Source of the DNA: Stenogyne calaminthoides
Lineage: Eukaryota > Streptophyta > Magnoliopsida > Lamiales > Lamiaceae
Assembly (NCBI GenBank): GCA_037126765.1
Contig: JBBCBC010000031.1
Span: 3,357,638-3,421,637, forward strand
Direction: 5' to 3'
DNA length: 64,000 bases
Numbering within the stretch: position 1 is the stretch's first letter; each line of letters starts with the position of its first letter. The position numbers were made by a program, and so were the translations under genes. This document shows positions 22,940-32,636 of this stretch, one piece after another. The notes under the pieces are model-generated. The model did not search any database, was not told the DNA's origin, and saw nothing but the letters and a program-made list of their open reading frames with translations.

Positions 22940-23335
22940 CAAAAGCAAGGGTTCCCTTCCCTTGCTAAAGAAATGACGTGGAACTCCCCAATTGGCTGTA
23001 ATATGTTGGTCATAGACGGGTGACAGATTTAAGTTTATAACATAATAAAGAATATGAAACAGCAAGGGACAACTGTGGCTAAAACATCTTCCTTTCCAAC
23101 ATGTTTAAATGATCCGAAAAATTATGACATAATATAATAGCAAGGGCCATTTGTCAGTGACACTTCTCTATAAAATATAATAGCAAAGGTCAACTTTTGC
23201 TGAAATGCTTTCCTTTTTTTAACAAGCCGAGGACTTGGTACAAAATACAATAGCAAGGGATCTTCCTTGCTATTAAGGAGAGATTTGAATAAGATAAAAT
23301 AGCAAGAACTTTTCCTTGCTATTGAACAAATGTTA
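22940..23335. repeat. CACTA subterminal repeat array
   Basis: The motif TAGCAAGG or CAGCAAGG, or its complement CCTTGCTA, occurs about eight times in 400 bp, often as short palindromes such as TAGCAAGGGATCTTCCTTGC. Such direct and inverted short motifs at both ends are where TNPA-like proteins bind in En/Spm elements. Binding here is inferred. Confidence 0.55.
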
Positions 23336-24013
23336 GAGGTAAACATTCATTCAAATGTATTTTTTATTAAATATTTGTCACTAAAAAAATATAGTAAAAA
23401 TCATTTATTATATTACACAAACTGTTTTTTTTCCTACTTTTCAAGTTTGAGATTTATTTATTTTTATTTATTCATTATTTATAGTTTGTTATTTAATTTG
23501 TCCGTTAATTTCATCCTAATCAAAATTACGAATTTTTTTTTGTATAACATTAATTGAAGTTATGCATTTATAATTATTAAAGATAAATATTAAGATAATA
23601 TTGTCAAAACAATAAACCAATAAAATCAAGGTAACTTGTAAATATAAATTCAAAATATTTTGACAATTTAATTATGATTATAACCAACTAAAATTCAATA
23701 ATACTAATCAAATTTGTAACAATAGGCTCACCACTTATACTTTTTACGAGAAACAAACTTTTTAAATTATCTATATTTAATAGAGGTAAATAACATTTAA
23801 CTAGAATATTTAGCAGCGTTAAATTATCTAATATTTAGTTGAGTTAAATATATATGTTTCCAAGTTAGATAATTATTACAAATAAAGCACCATACTAAAA
23901 GACTAAAGATCATGCCCATCTGCATCACTAGGCGGAGGATGTGGCGCGTCATGATCTAGGAGTTTAGCTATAAATTCTTTCATCAATCTCTAAGTTTCTT
24001 GAGTCTCCCGACG

Positions 24014-25373
24014 TTACTGTGTTATTTCAGACTGATAAGATTGACGTCCCACATCAAATTTAGTATTCATGGCCTCTAGTGTCTTCAGGAATGCATTCTC
24101 GATGGACTCGGTTGTCAAATGTATGTCTATACTTGACATCAGTCTGTTCATTTTGTAACCTAGTGCTTCTAGAATAACATGATTAGAAACACCGATGACC
24201 TTACCATTCTTGGGCCCACTAGTTGCATTGGCCCAACACTCCTCGTCACAAGGCTCCCATTCACCAGGTTTGTCATGTGGCCTGTCAGCGTACTTCATAG
24301 CAGTCAATTCTTCATACCGTTCCTATTCAATTAAAACAATCAGATAAAATTTTTGCAAGTAACAATAACTTTCTATAATTTATGATACAAACATGTATTT
24401 TCTCAAATTTTGGGCTTATCCACTTGGGTGCCTCTGAAATTGCACTCTCGGAATCGACTTGACTTGAACAACTGACACCATCAACATCTTTATGACTTTT
24501 ACGCTTTTCCCTTTCTTTCCTAACCCAGTCATGTGCGTGGCTTTAAAGTTGCCAATTGTAAGCCATTCGCCGTGGATGAATTCCCAGCCTGCTTAAAAAA
24601 TATGTGTTGAAAAAGGTAACAATGATTAAAAATAGAAGGAAGTTATTATGCTTAACAACATAGAAAATAATCAGGATTTTTGCACCACTGAACACTATTA
24701 ATAAAGTTAATTTAAAAACTATGAAAATTAAAGCATAATATTTAAAAGAAACCAAATTTACCAGTTTCTTATCTCGGTGTAACATACTTGTTGATCCCCC
24801 GGTAAAAGTCGCAGCAGCCTTTTTCTCCACCAGTCCCTCCTCATTACGAACAACACCTCGATTTTGGGAATGTCTTAAAGCATCTTCCTGAACCTCAGGT
24901 TTTTTTCAATATTGAACAAGGCGGTAAAATCTAGTAACTGAACACCACTTTTGCCTTTTCTTATGCATTTTCCAAGTTCGTTTTGCGCAAGCTAACATAC
25001 TGCCAAAACAAGAGCAATTCACCTTTCCCCAAAGTTGAACTATCTCCTTGTCCTTAGTTGAGTCCCACCGAAACCTCATCTACATTTTTAAACATAGTTT
25101 ATAAGTACTTAAAAGAATTATATGATGAAATATAATAGTATGTGAAACAATTCAACTTACACCGAATCCTTGCCATAGGATGTCTCTGGTTTGCCTTGAG
25201 ACATGTTCCCACTTCATATCACCTTTATATTGTTTGCGCAGAAGTGCTGCAATCGTCTTGTTTGCAATATCTGGCTCAAACTTTACCTCACCAATTCCTT
25301 GGATCACTTGTCTTCTGTCCTCATATCGATCATGCTCAGGCTCTGGTTTAGTAGGACCACGACCACTAATCAC
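24014..25373 (-). pseudogene. En/Spm-type plant transposase (second CACTA protein)
   Basis: Two open stretches on minus, 25152-25373 and 24014-24307, resemble the plant transposase (Ptta/En/Spm) family. The first carries GIGEVKFEPDIANKTIAALL and HVSRQTRDILWQGFGV. The second carries KPGEWEPCDEECWANATSGP and the coiled-coil-like tail TTESIENAFLKTLEAMNTKF. The piece between them (about 24310-25150) has stops in all useful frames, though intron structure could account for some of that. It would bind element ends in CACTA transposition. Probably dead. Confidence 0.55.
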
Positions 25374-27249
25374 ACCAGGATCAACATTCGTATGAGTGGA
25401 TCATGACACAATGGAGGGCCAGAAGGTTTATCCCTACGAGGAGGAGCTAACTCTTTATTAGACATGTTTAATGTGTCTGTCAAACCAGCATTATCATGTG
25501 ATGAGTGAGCTCTATGAGCAACATCCTTGTGCAGCGTGTATGTAGCCTTTCTCTTCATGCGTCCTCCATATGTTAGAAATAATTCTTTTATATTCGTGCA
25601 TAATTCGAGATCCATCATAGCTTTAACGTTGTCCTTTGTTTTGCCAGGATCATCAAATACTGTGGCCTTGATGTTCTCAAAAAAATTCTTCTCACAATGC
25701 ATCACATCTAAATTGTGACGGATGAGAAGTGTTGACCATTAAGGAAGCTCCCAAAATATACTTTTCTTCGTCCAATTATGTGTGTGACCAAATCCATCTG
25801 CTGGTTCATATCCTTTGCCAAACTTGTTATCTTTAATTAACTTCACTAGCTCAAGCATTTCTGTACCGGACCCTCTCAGGGCATTTGTCATTCTCTACTC
25901 GATTCTTGAAGAAATCAGACTTGTTTTTTCTGTGACGGTGGTTAGTGGGTAGAAACTGTCGATGACAATCAAACCAGCAAGGTTTGTGCCCATTTCGAAG
26001 TTGGAATGACTGGTTTTTTTCCATGCAATAGGGACACGCTAACCGTCCATGTGTGCTCCAACCCGACAACATTCCATAAGCTGGAAAGTCACTAATTGTC
26101 CATAAAACGGCTGCTCGCATTGTGAAATTTTGTTTCTTGAAGCTGCAATAAGTTAATGCTCCTTCGCTCCATAACATGTTCAATTCATCGATCAACGGTT
26201 GAAGCATTACATCAATATTTACCCCTGGACTTTTCGGTCCAGATATAATAAGGCAGAGAAAAATGTGTTCCTGAGTCATACACAGATCTGGTGGCAGGTT
26301 GTACGGAGTAACAAATACTGGCCAACAAGAATACAGTTTTGCAGAGGGGCCATGTGGATTGAAACCATCAGTGGATAATCCTAGTCGCACATTACGAGGC
26401 TCTACAGCAAATGTAGGATGTAACTGGTCAAATTGCTTCCACGCCTCACCACGGCAGGATGAATAATTTTTTCAGAATTCTCCGACCACTTCACATGCCA
26501 AGTCATATGGCTGGCTATCTTGTGTGACATGTATAACCTCTGTAGTCGTGGGGTGATAGGAAAATACCTTAGTTTCTTCCTTGCAACGTCTTTACCACGT
26601 GAATTGTTCTTTTCTTTGTATCTTGGTTCCATACAAATAGGACAAAATTTGAGATCTTTGCCCTCTTTGTAGTACAAGAAGCAGTTGTTTGCACAAACGT
26701 CGAATTTAACATGATTGAGCCCAAGATTCTTCATCAAGTTCTTCACATCATTATAGTCATCAGGGAACTTGTGTCGTTCTGCAGTTGGGGCAGCTTTTTT
26801 ACAACACTTAATGAAATTGTTCATGCCTGCAATTGATACATTATGCTGCACTTTGTAGCTCAAAAGTTTTGAAACCCATTGTAATTTTGACTGGTCATTG
26901 CCTTCATAAATAGGTCGATCTGCCGCACTCATCAACTCAAAAAATGCTTTTGCTTGACTATTTGGCTCTTCTGGTTGTTCTCCACTAGTTTCGTAATCAT
27001 GAAATTGAGGAAATGCATCAATGACCATGTTCATATAGAAGCCAAAATTTTCTTCCACTATTGGCTCGGAAGTGCTAGAAGACTGCCCCATGCCATGATG
27101 TGAATTAATGTTATCAAGCATCTCACCATGACATATCCAAGTATAGTAATTCCGCACAAACCCACGTTTGTATAAATGGATCCCAACAGTGTGATAATTA
27201 TGATATCGAAGATTTTGGCAATCATTACATGGACATCTAATCAATCCCC
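25370..27249 (-). pseudogene. CACTA tnp2-type transposase, main body
   Basis: In transcription order: the second half of the transposase-associated domain (IRCPCNDCQNLRYHNYHTVG, KRGFVRNYYTWICHGE); a linker (FPQFHDYET to RPIYEGND); a zinc-binding-like patch (CANNCFLYYKE, FCPICMEPRYK); then after a one-base frameshift near 26450 the tnp2 catalytic core (VRLGLSTDGFNPHG, SCWPVFVTPYNLPPDLCM, GPKSPGVNIDVMLQPLIDEL, RAAVLWTISDFPAYGMLSGW, HGRLACPYCME). A further piece at 25370-25705 has MHCEKNFFENIKATVFDD. Further stops and frameshifts separate these. Its first exon lies at 38437-38608, across the Copia insertion. Non-functional. Confidence 0.8.
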
Positions 27250-27886
27250 TGTTAAAAATTTGGTTTTGAAAGTGTTCTAGCACTCATGCTTGACCAAATT
27301 AATTGAGGAATTAAAACGTTGATTTTTGCAAATTCAACGTGACGAGATCGATCTACTCGCGGAGTAGATGATTGTGGTATATTTAATATCTCAAAACCGA
27401 ATTTCGGTGAGTGAGAAATTAATTAAAGAAGATGAGACATTAATGCTCAAGTGAGAGAGTAATTAATGGGTGAGTGTTGACCATGTGTAGTCTTCCCACT
27501 CATCCCACATTGGAAACTTAAAGGAAAGTTTACTAGTATAAATACAAGCTTGTAGTCATGTTCTCCAAAATGGTGCATGGGGACCTTAACCATGAACCAC
27601 ACACGCACGCGCGCACGCGCCCCGCCCCTTCCCTGGCCCGGACCCGGGTTCTAGTTCTTGGCAATTGGGCTTTGGGGCCCATCTATCTTTTTAGATACCC
27701 AAAATCTTAAATTGGGCCATTTATTTTTGGACTAAATGAATTGGGTGACCCATCCGGACCGGTCAAAACTGCCCCACTAGAATCGTGGGTCATAACTGCC
27801 CCACTTGACTCGGTTCGTTTCTTTTTCTGTGTTTATATTTTATTTGTTTAGTGAAACAGTGCAGTATCATATTAAATATTTTAACA
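27250..27886 (+). repeat. 5' LTR of Copia-1 (shortened)
   Basis: 637 bp. Compared with the 3' LTR it lacks two blocks, about 105 bp (corresponding to 37898-38004) and about 300 bp (corresponding to 38042-38346). The second block holds the TCTATATATAGTG TATA-like sequence of the 3' LTR. Otherwise the two are highly similar. Confidence 0.85.
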
Positions 27887-27926
27887 ATCGCAAGACAAAT
27901 ATATATACCTTAATCGAAATACTGAA

Positions 27927-29406
27927 ATGGAGAACGAACAACAAGATATTGTTAATGAGTTGCTTAACACCGATGTCATTGATGATGTCACTGATGGTGC
28001 TAACGACTCGAACAATGGTTTAGCTGCGGCTACTCCTACTCCGATAGTTTCAGGTGCGCCTGTTACTCCCGTTACTGGACTAGGTGCGCCTACTCCAGCT
28101 AACATGAACACTCAGTATCGATCTGATGTTCAAATGACTGATGGTCCGTTTGCCTTCACTGGACTCGGAATGCATCAAACTGGTAACCAACTTGCTGGAG
28201 GGTCAGCCAATGCTTCTGGGAGCCAGGCCTTCATTGGAATCGGAATGCCTCCGATTGGTAACCAGTGTACTGGATTGTCAGCAGGAGCTTCTGCTAGCCA
28301 GTATGTTGGACATACTGGTGGTCCGTTTGCTTCGATATACACTAGAAATCCTTTTCTGAAGGGACCTCAGAATAATCCTTTTATGGATAACTTCGGTGGA
28401 AATTCGTTCATTGGAGGAAACCAGTTCTTTGGCAATACTGGTGGTAACCCGTACGTGGGTCCAATGATTCAAGCCTCTCAACCAGGGACTATTAGGCCCT
28501 TGCTGGCGCAGGCAGAAAAACCCGAGAAGTTCTCGGGAGCAGACTTTAAGAGGTGGCAGAATAAGATGGAATTCTACCTGACCACCTTGTCTGTGGTAAG
28601 GTACCTCAAGGAGGCCTGTCCAAAAATCCCTGATGACAATGCTGATCAGATCACGAGAATGAACTATGACATCTGGATCAATGGGGATTACTTGTGCCGG
28701 AATTACATTCTGGGTGGACTGAGTGATGCTCTGTATAATGTCTACGCTCAGCACAAGACTGCCAAAGAAATGTGGGTTTATTTGGAGAAGAAGTATAAGA
28801 CAGAAGATGCAGGAACGAAGAAGTTCGTCATTGCTGCATTGTACGACTTCAAGATGGTAGACAACAAGCCTATTGTCGACCAGGTTCAAAAGCTGCAGCT
28901 AATTTTCTATAACATTACTGCAGAAGGAATGGAGCTACCAGAACAGTTTCTGGTGGCAACTGTGATTGAAAAGCTGCCTTCATCCTGGAAGGACTTTAAA
29001 TCTTACCTCAAGAACAAGCGAAAGGAGATTAGCTTGGAGGACTTGATTGTCCGACTTCGAATTGAGGAAGATGGCCTCAAAAGAGAGAAGAAGGTTTCGA
29101 CTTCTGCTATCGAGGCCAAAGCAAATCTGATGGAGAAAAAAGATCCATCAGTGAAGAGAAAATGCCCCAACGAGAAAGAAGTCAAGGGGAAGTCCGCTGC
29201 TCCGGCCACCAAGCAGATATTCGTTTTCTCTGGAAAATGCCACAACTGTGGCAAGCCTGGTCATCGGGTAAGTGATTGCAAAAAGCCCAAGAATGACTCT
29301 GTGAACGTGGCTGAACGGGAGTTCACGGATGCTGATTTGTCTGTTGTGGTGACTGAAGCTAACATGGTGGACAACAAGAAGGAATGGTTTGTGGACACTG
29401 GGGCCA
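27927..29406 (+). pseudogene. Copia-1 Gag and start of protease (interrupted)
   Basis: Starts MENEQQDIVNELLN. Residues about 60-190 are Gly/Asn/Ser/Thr-rich with imperfect repeats of a GLGMxxxGNQ unit. Next come a UBN2/Gag-type region (KFSGADFKRWQNKMEFYLTT, MWVYLEKKYKTEDAGTKKFV, LPSSWKDFKSYLKNKRKE), a basic stretch and a CCHC zinc knuckle CHNCGKPGHRVSDC at residues 438-451. The protease start EWFVDTGA is cut by the inner LTR element, whose own first codons add a stop at about 29421. Beyond the insert the same frame resumes at 32637. Confidence 0.88.
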
Positions 29407-29772
29407 TGTCATGTACCTACTGATAGTGAAGGAAGGATTTGAGAAGAAGGAAAAAGATGGGCAATTGGATTTATTTATGGGCCTTTTACTTGTTTTAATT
29501 CATAAGAACAGATGTATTAAAAGTTATTGGGCCTTAGTATTTTATAGTGCAACCCACTAGTTAATTTAATTAACTTGTAGGGTATATTATGCCCAATAGC
29601 TGGAGGAATAATCAAGCAAATATTCAGTCGTCTCCTACCTCTTCTCTCAACTTTCTCTCTCTATAACTCTCTTCTCCATCTCAAACTCTCATATCCTTTT
29701 CTATATGCAATTTTCATTACTATCTGTAGAAAATTACACAAAAACATGGCTTGTAGTGTTGGGATCGCTACA
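29407..29772 (+). repeat. 5' LTR of the host-fragment element
   Basis: 366 bp from TGTCATGTACC to GGGATCGCTACA. A pyrimidine-rich CTCTC block and TATATGCAATTTTC precede the end. It is identical to the 3' copy except at about 29598, 29665 and 29677. Confidence 0.92.
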
Positions 29773-30036
29773 ATTGGTATCAGAGCCGTCGATTCTGAGG
29801 AAATTTGTTTATCAGAGCTTGAAGATGGCCAAAAAAAATTAGAGCGATTATTCTACACTCTATCACAAAATAGAGAAGCTAGGGAAATCAAATTACAACA
29901 ACAAATCTCTGAATTCAGTGATGGATGGCAAGAGAAAATGAAGGTAATATCTGAAAAAATTGAGCATATCGCCAATACCTTGGGTAATATGCAATTACAG
30001 TTAAATGATAAAAAACGAGAAATTAAGGTTGGATGA
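29746..30036 (+). pseudogene. Gag-like N-terminal coiled coil
   Basis: A 96-codon ORF overlapping the end of the LTR. After the LTR-encoded start it reads ELEDGQKKLERLFYTLSQ and EKMKVISEKIEHIANTLG, an amphipathic helix like the N terminus of retrotransposon Gag proteins. It stops after KREIKVG; a shifted frame continues at about 30020-30289 with no recognised domain. No zinc knuckle. It is probably a remnant of the element's own Gag, and it need not be translated. Confidence 0.45.
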
Positions 30037-30295
30037 AGAATCAATTAATGATGCCAGCGCGGAGCTCAACATCAAATCTCAACAAATTACAGAGCCGATT
30101 CTAGGTCAGATTGAGAAAGATAAATTAGATATCGCGGTGGTTCCGAAATTCGATCTAGATCGAAAGAGCTGCGATTGTGCAACTAATTTGGAGGATGTTA
30201 TTGCTCAAACCCATGCCAACATTGACGTAACCCCTGATATTATTAAAGGCGGTGTGGCATTGTTGGATAATGTGGAGAAGATTACCAGTTGAGGT

Positions 30296-31108
30296 GTGAA
30301 GAAACGCACTCCAGCTCAGTACCACATCTTCAATCTAGGTGATACATCTCCTGCAATATTGCCACAATTGTTGGGAATTTTTGAGATGCAATTGAAAGTG
30401 AAGGCGAGAATGAAAGCTGAAGTAAGTATATTGTTGTCCTCTTTTGAATATTTTGATGATGAGTATTGGCCCCCCCCTGTATTTTTATCATTGTCTCCCC
30501 ATGATTTCCCATGTTTGGCTTTTACCTTTCGTTATGCCTTGGTTTTTGCTGTTGTTGATGAGATTGAGGTAATATATAAGTGGGTCAGTATTAAGAAGAA
30601 GCTACAAGATAGGGAAGTGAGAACCATACTTCTGATTAAGTGGTTGCTATTTCTATGCGTTCTTGGTGGTTTGATTGCTAGTTTGATATTGTATAAGTTG
30701 CTGGAATTGGTTCACACAAGCTTGATTAAAGTTCCTTATTCTAGAAAGAATGTATATTATGGAGGAACTTGTATCACGAGTGTTGTTGAACAAGAGGATG
30801 ATGAGTTGCTTTGTGAATTCGGTAGCAGAAGTAGATATGGATATCTGTCTGGTGGTGTTATTTTGATGGGTTCACTACAACACTCATTATCTAAATTGAT
30901 TGAGCATAGAGAAAAAAAAGTTGATGGAGAAAATACAATGGATATTTCTTATGATCACACAAAGCTGGAAAGGACATTTATCATGGTTGTTTCTGTAAGT
31001 GTGAAATCAATTTTAGATATTTCAAGAACACAAGAATATTTGGATTGTGTGGCTGCATATCAGACCAATGAACTCTCTGTTTTTTTAATTGAAAAAAGTG
31101 GACACTAG
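30296..31108 (+). pseudogene. Captured sequence: UDP-glucuronate 4-epimerase piece plus unassigned sequence
   Basis: A 270-codon ORF. Its first 41 codons (KKRTPAQYHIFNLGDTSPAI, then LPQLLGIFEMQLKVKAR) match the plant UDP-glucuronate 4-epimerase (GAE) stretch before the conserved MPRNGDVP, which is absent. GAE makes UDP-galacturonate for pectin in the Golgi; this piece lacks the Rossmann fold and active site and cannot work. After it come a hydrophobic segment (LLIKWLLFLCVLGGLIASLI), possibly from a membrane protein such as an MSL channel (weak), and sequence I cannot place (TCITSVVEQEDDELL; SRTQEYLDCVAAYQTNELSV). Confidence 0.6.
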
Positions 31109-31156
31109 GAGACTTGTCAAGTTGATTCAGCCGAAGAATTTGCTCGACTAATAGAT

Positions 31157-32265
31157 GTGAATATAAATCTTAAGCTGCGAAATGGAATTCTTGTAGCTGT
31201 CACAATTCCAGGTGAAATCTGCATAAAAACACTCTGTTATAATGGGAAAATTGATGGCGAAAAGTGTCAAGAGCAAAGAAAAGTGGCGAGCTATGCATTC
31301 TCAACGAGGGTCCTAAAGGATTTCAGTAAATTGATGTTCAAGAATAACGTTGTGAAGCTTGCCAACATAGCGTATGAAGTTGTGAATTCCACCAAGTCAA
31401 TGGATATTCAGAACCTTTTCATGAAAGGTACCTTAGATTCAATATCCGAATTTGCATTTGAGCTTAAACACGAACATAGTTCGCCTATTTGCAAGACCTT
31501 CAAATATATTAGAGAATGTCCTCATTGGGATACACAAAGTGATGCTTGTAGACGGATAGTTGAAGCACAAATCAAGGAGGCTCTTCTGAGTGGTGTTGCA
31601 CTTGTAGGGAAGAAGAGAAGAATTACCATTGCAACAAAACATATAGAATGCGAGAATGTGAAGAGGCATTCTGATTATGTTAAAAATATAATTATTGGAG
31701 CTGCTCAGATGGATGGTGGTATTCTTGTTGTATCTACCCCTGATGCACCAATGCCACGAACTAAGGTACACATTTTGCTCGCTTGCCAGGTTGGTGTACC
31801 ATCACTTGTATGCTTCCTTAATAAAGTTGGTGTTGTTTATAACCCAAAACTATTGGAACTTATTGAAATGAAGTTGCATGAGTTACATAGCATCTATAAG
31901 TTTCCTGGGGATGAGATTTTAATAGTCCAAGGATCAGTCTTGTTTGCATTGGAAGATGTTATTACCATTCAGAGATATGGTACTGTTGCAACTGGTCGTG
32001 TGGTACAAGAAACAATTAAAGAAGGGAAAGAAGTTGAGCTTTTAGAATTTGAGATGTTCAAGAAGACTTTGGTATCAATCTGGGTGGGTAACTTAAATTT
32101 TGGATTACCGTGGCAGTACTATGCAGCCAAAAATGTCCTGAAGAATTTTAATCTTGATAATCTTTATCTCACTTCATGTGTGGAAGGAGGTGCTATGCAA
32201 TTATGGTACGGAGTAATTTTCAACCTAGATCCTTGGGGACAAGGATCTCAAAATCGGGGCGGTAT
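31157..32265 (+). pseudogene. Captured chimera: CYP704-like P450 plus organellar EF-Tu fragments
   Basis: An open frame that runs on into the 3' LTR. Residues about 30-104 (DGEKCQEQRKVASYAFSTRV, LKDFSKLMFKNNVVKLA, MDIQNLFMKGTLDSI) match the CYP704-type P450 region after helix C; no heme-binding Cys motif is present. Residues about 150-306 match mitochondrial-type EF-Tu (KKRRITIAT, DYVKNIIIGAAQMDGGIL, QVGVPSLVCFLNKV, YKFPGDEILIVQGS, GTVATGRV). The EF-Tu part lacks the DCPGH G3 motif, has NKVG for NKVD, and lacks about 50 residues before EDVITIQ. The last 40 residues before the LTR are unassigned. The ORF joins them without introns, suggesting capture at the RNA level. Confidence 0.72.
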
Positions 32266-32631
32266 TGTCATGTACCTACTGATAGTGAAGGAAGGATTTG
32301 AGAAGAAGGAAAAAGATGGGCAATTGGATTTATTTATGGGCCTTTTACTTGTTTTAATTCATAAGAACAGATGTATTAAAAGTTATTGGGCCTTAGTATT
32401 TTATAGTGCAACCCACTAGTTAATTTAATTAACTTGTAGGGTATATTATGCCCAATAGTTGGAGGAATAATCAAGCAAATATTCAGTCGTCTCCTACCTC
32501 TTCTCTCAACTTTCTCTCTCTATTACTCTCTTCTCCCTCTCAAACTCTCATATCCTTTTCTATATGCAATTTTCATTACTATCTGTAGAAAATTACACAA
32601 AAACATGGCTTGTAGTGTTGGGATCGCTACA
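32266..32631 (+). repeat. 3' LTR of the host-fragment element
   Basis: 366 bp; three substitutions against the 5' copy (AATAGT for AATAGC; CTATTACTC for CTATAACTC; CTCCCTCTC for CTCCATCTC). Followed by the target duplication GGCCA. Confidence 0.92.
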
Positions 32632-32636
32632 GGCCA

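Larger units (their letters stand above)
22907..27249 (-). mobile_element. CACTA (En/Spm) transposon, part lower than the Copia insertion
   Basis: On the minus strand this holds tnp2-type transposase (27249 to about 25370) and a downstream plant En/Spm-type protein (about 25373-24014). It then ends in an array of TAGCAAGG subterminal repeats (about 22940-23330). The element continues above 38437, after the inserted Copia. The lower terminus is probably near 22907, where GACTACAAAAAAATTG could be a decayed CACTACAAAAA end, but that overlaps a foldback arm. The other end could not be found. Confidence 0.75.
29407..32631 (+). mobile_element. Non-autonomous LTR retrotransposon carrying host gene fragments
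   Basis: 3225 bp, flanked by GGCCA at 29402-29406 and 32632-32636. Its 366-bp LTRs (29407-29772; 32266-32631) start TGTCATG and end GCTACA, and differ at three sites. The primer-binding site TGGTATCAGAGC (29775-29786) follows the 5' LTR and a purine-rich AAAATCGGGGCGGTA precedes the 3' LTR. The internal 2.5 kb shows no protease, integrase or RT. Instead it has a short Gag-like coiled coil and stretches similar to a UDP-glucuronate 4-epimerase, a P450 and EF-Tu. Movement must have used another element's enzymes. It interrupts the protease of Copia-1. Confidence 0.93.

Noticed and set aside
30600..30710. Mechanosensitive (MSL) channel fragment in the host-fragment element
   Set aside because: Only one hydrophobic segment with a weak resemblance; not enough to name a donor.
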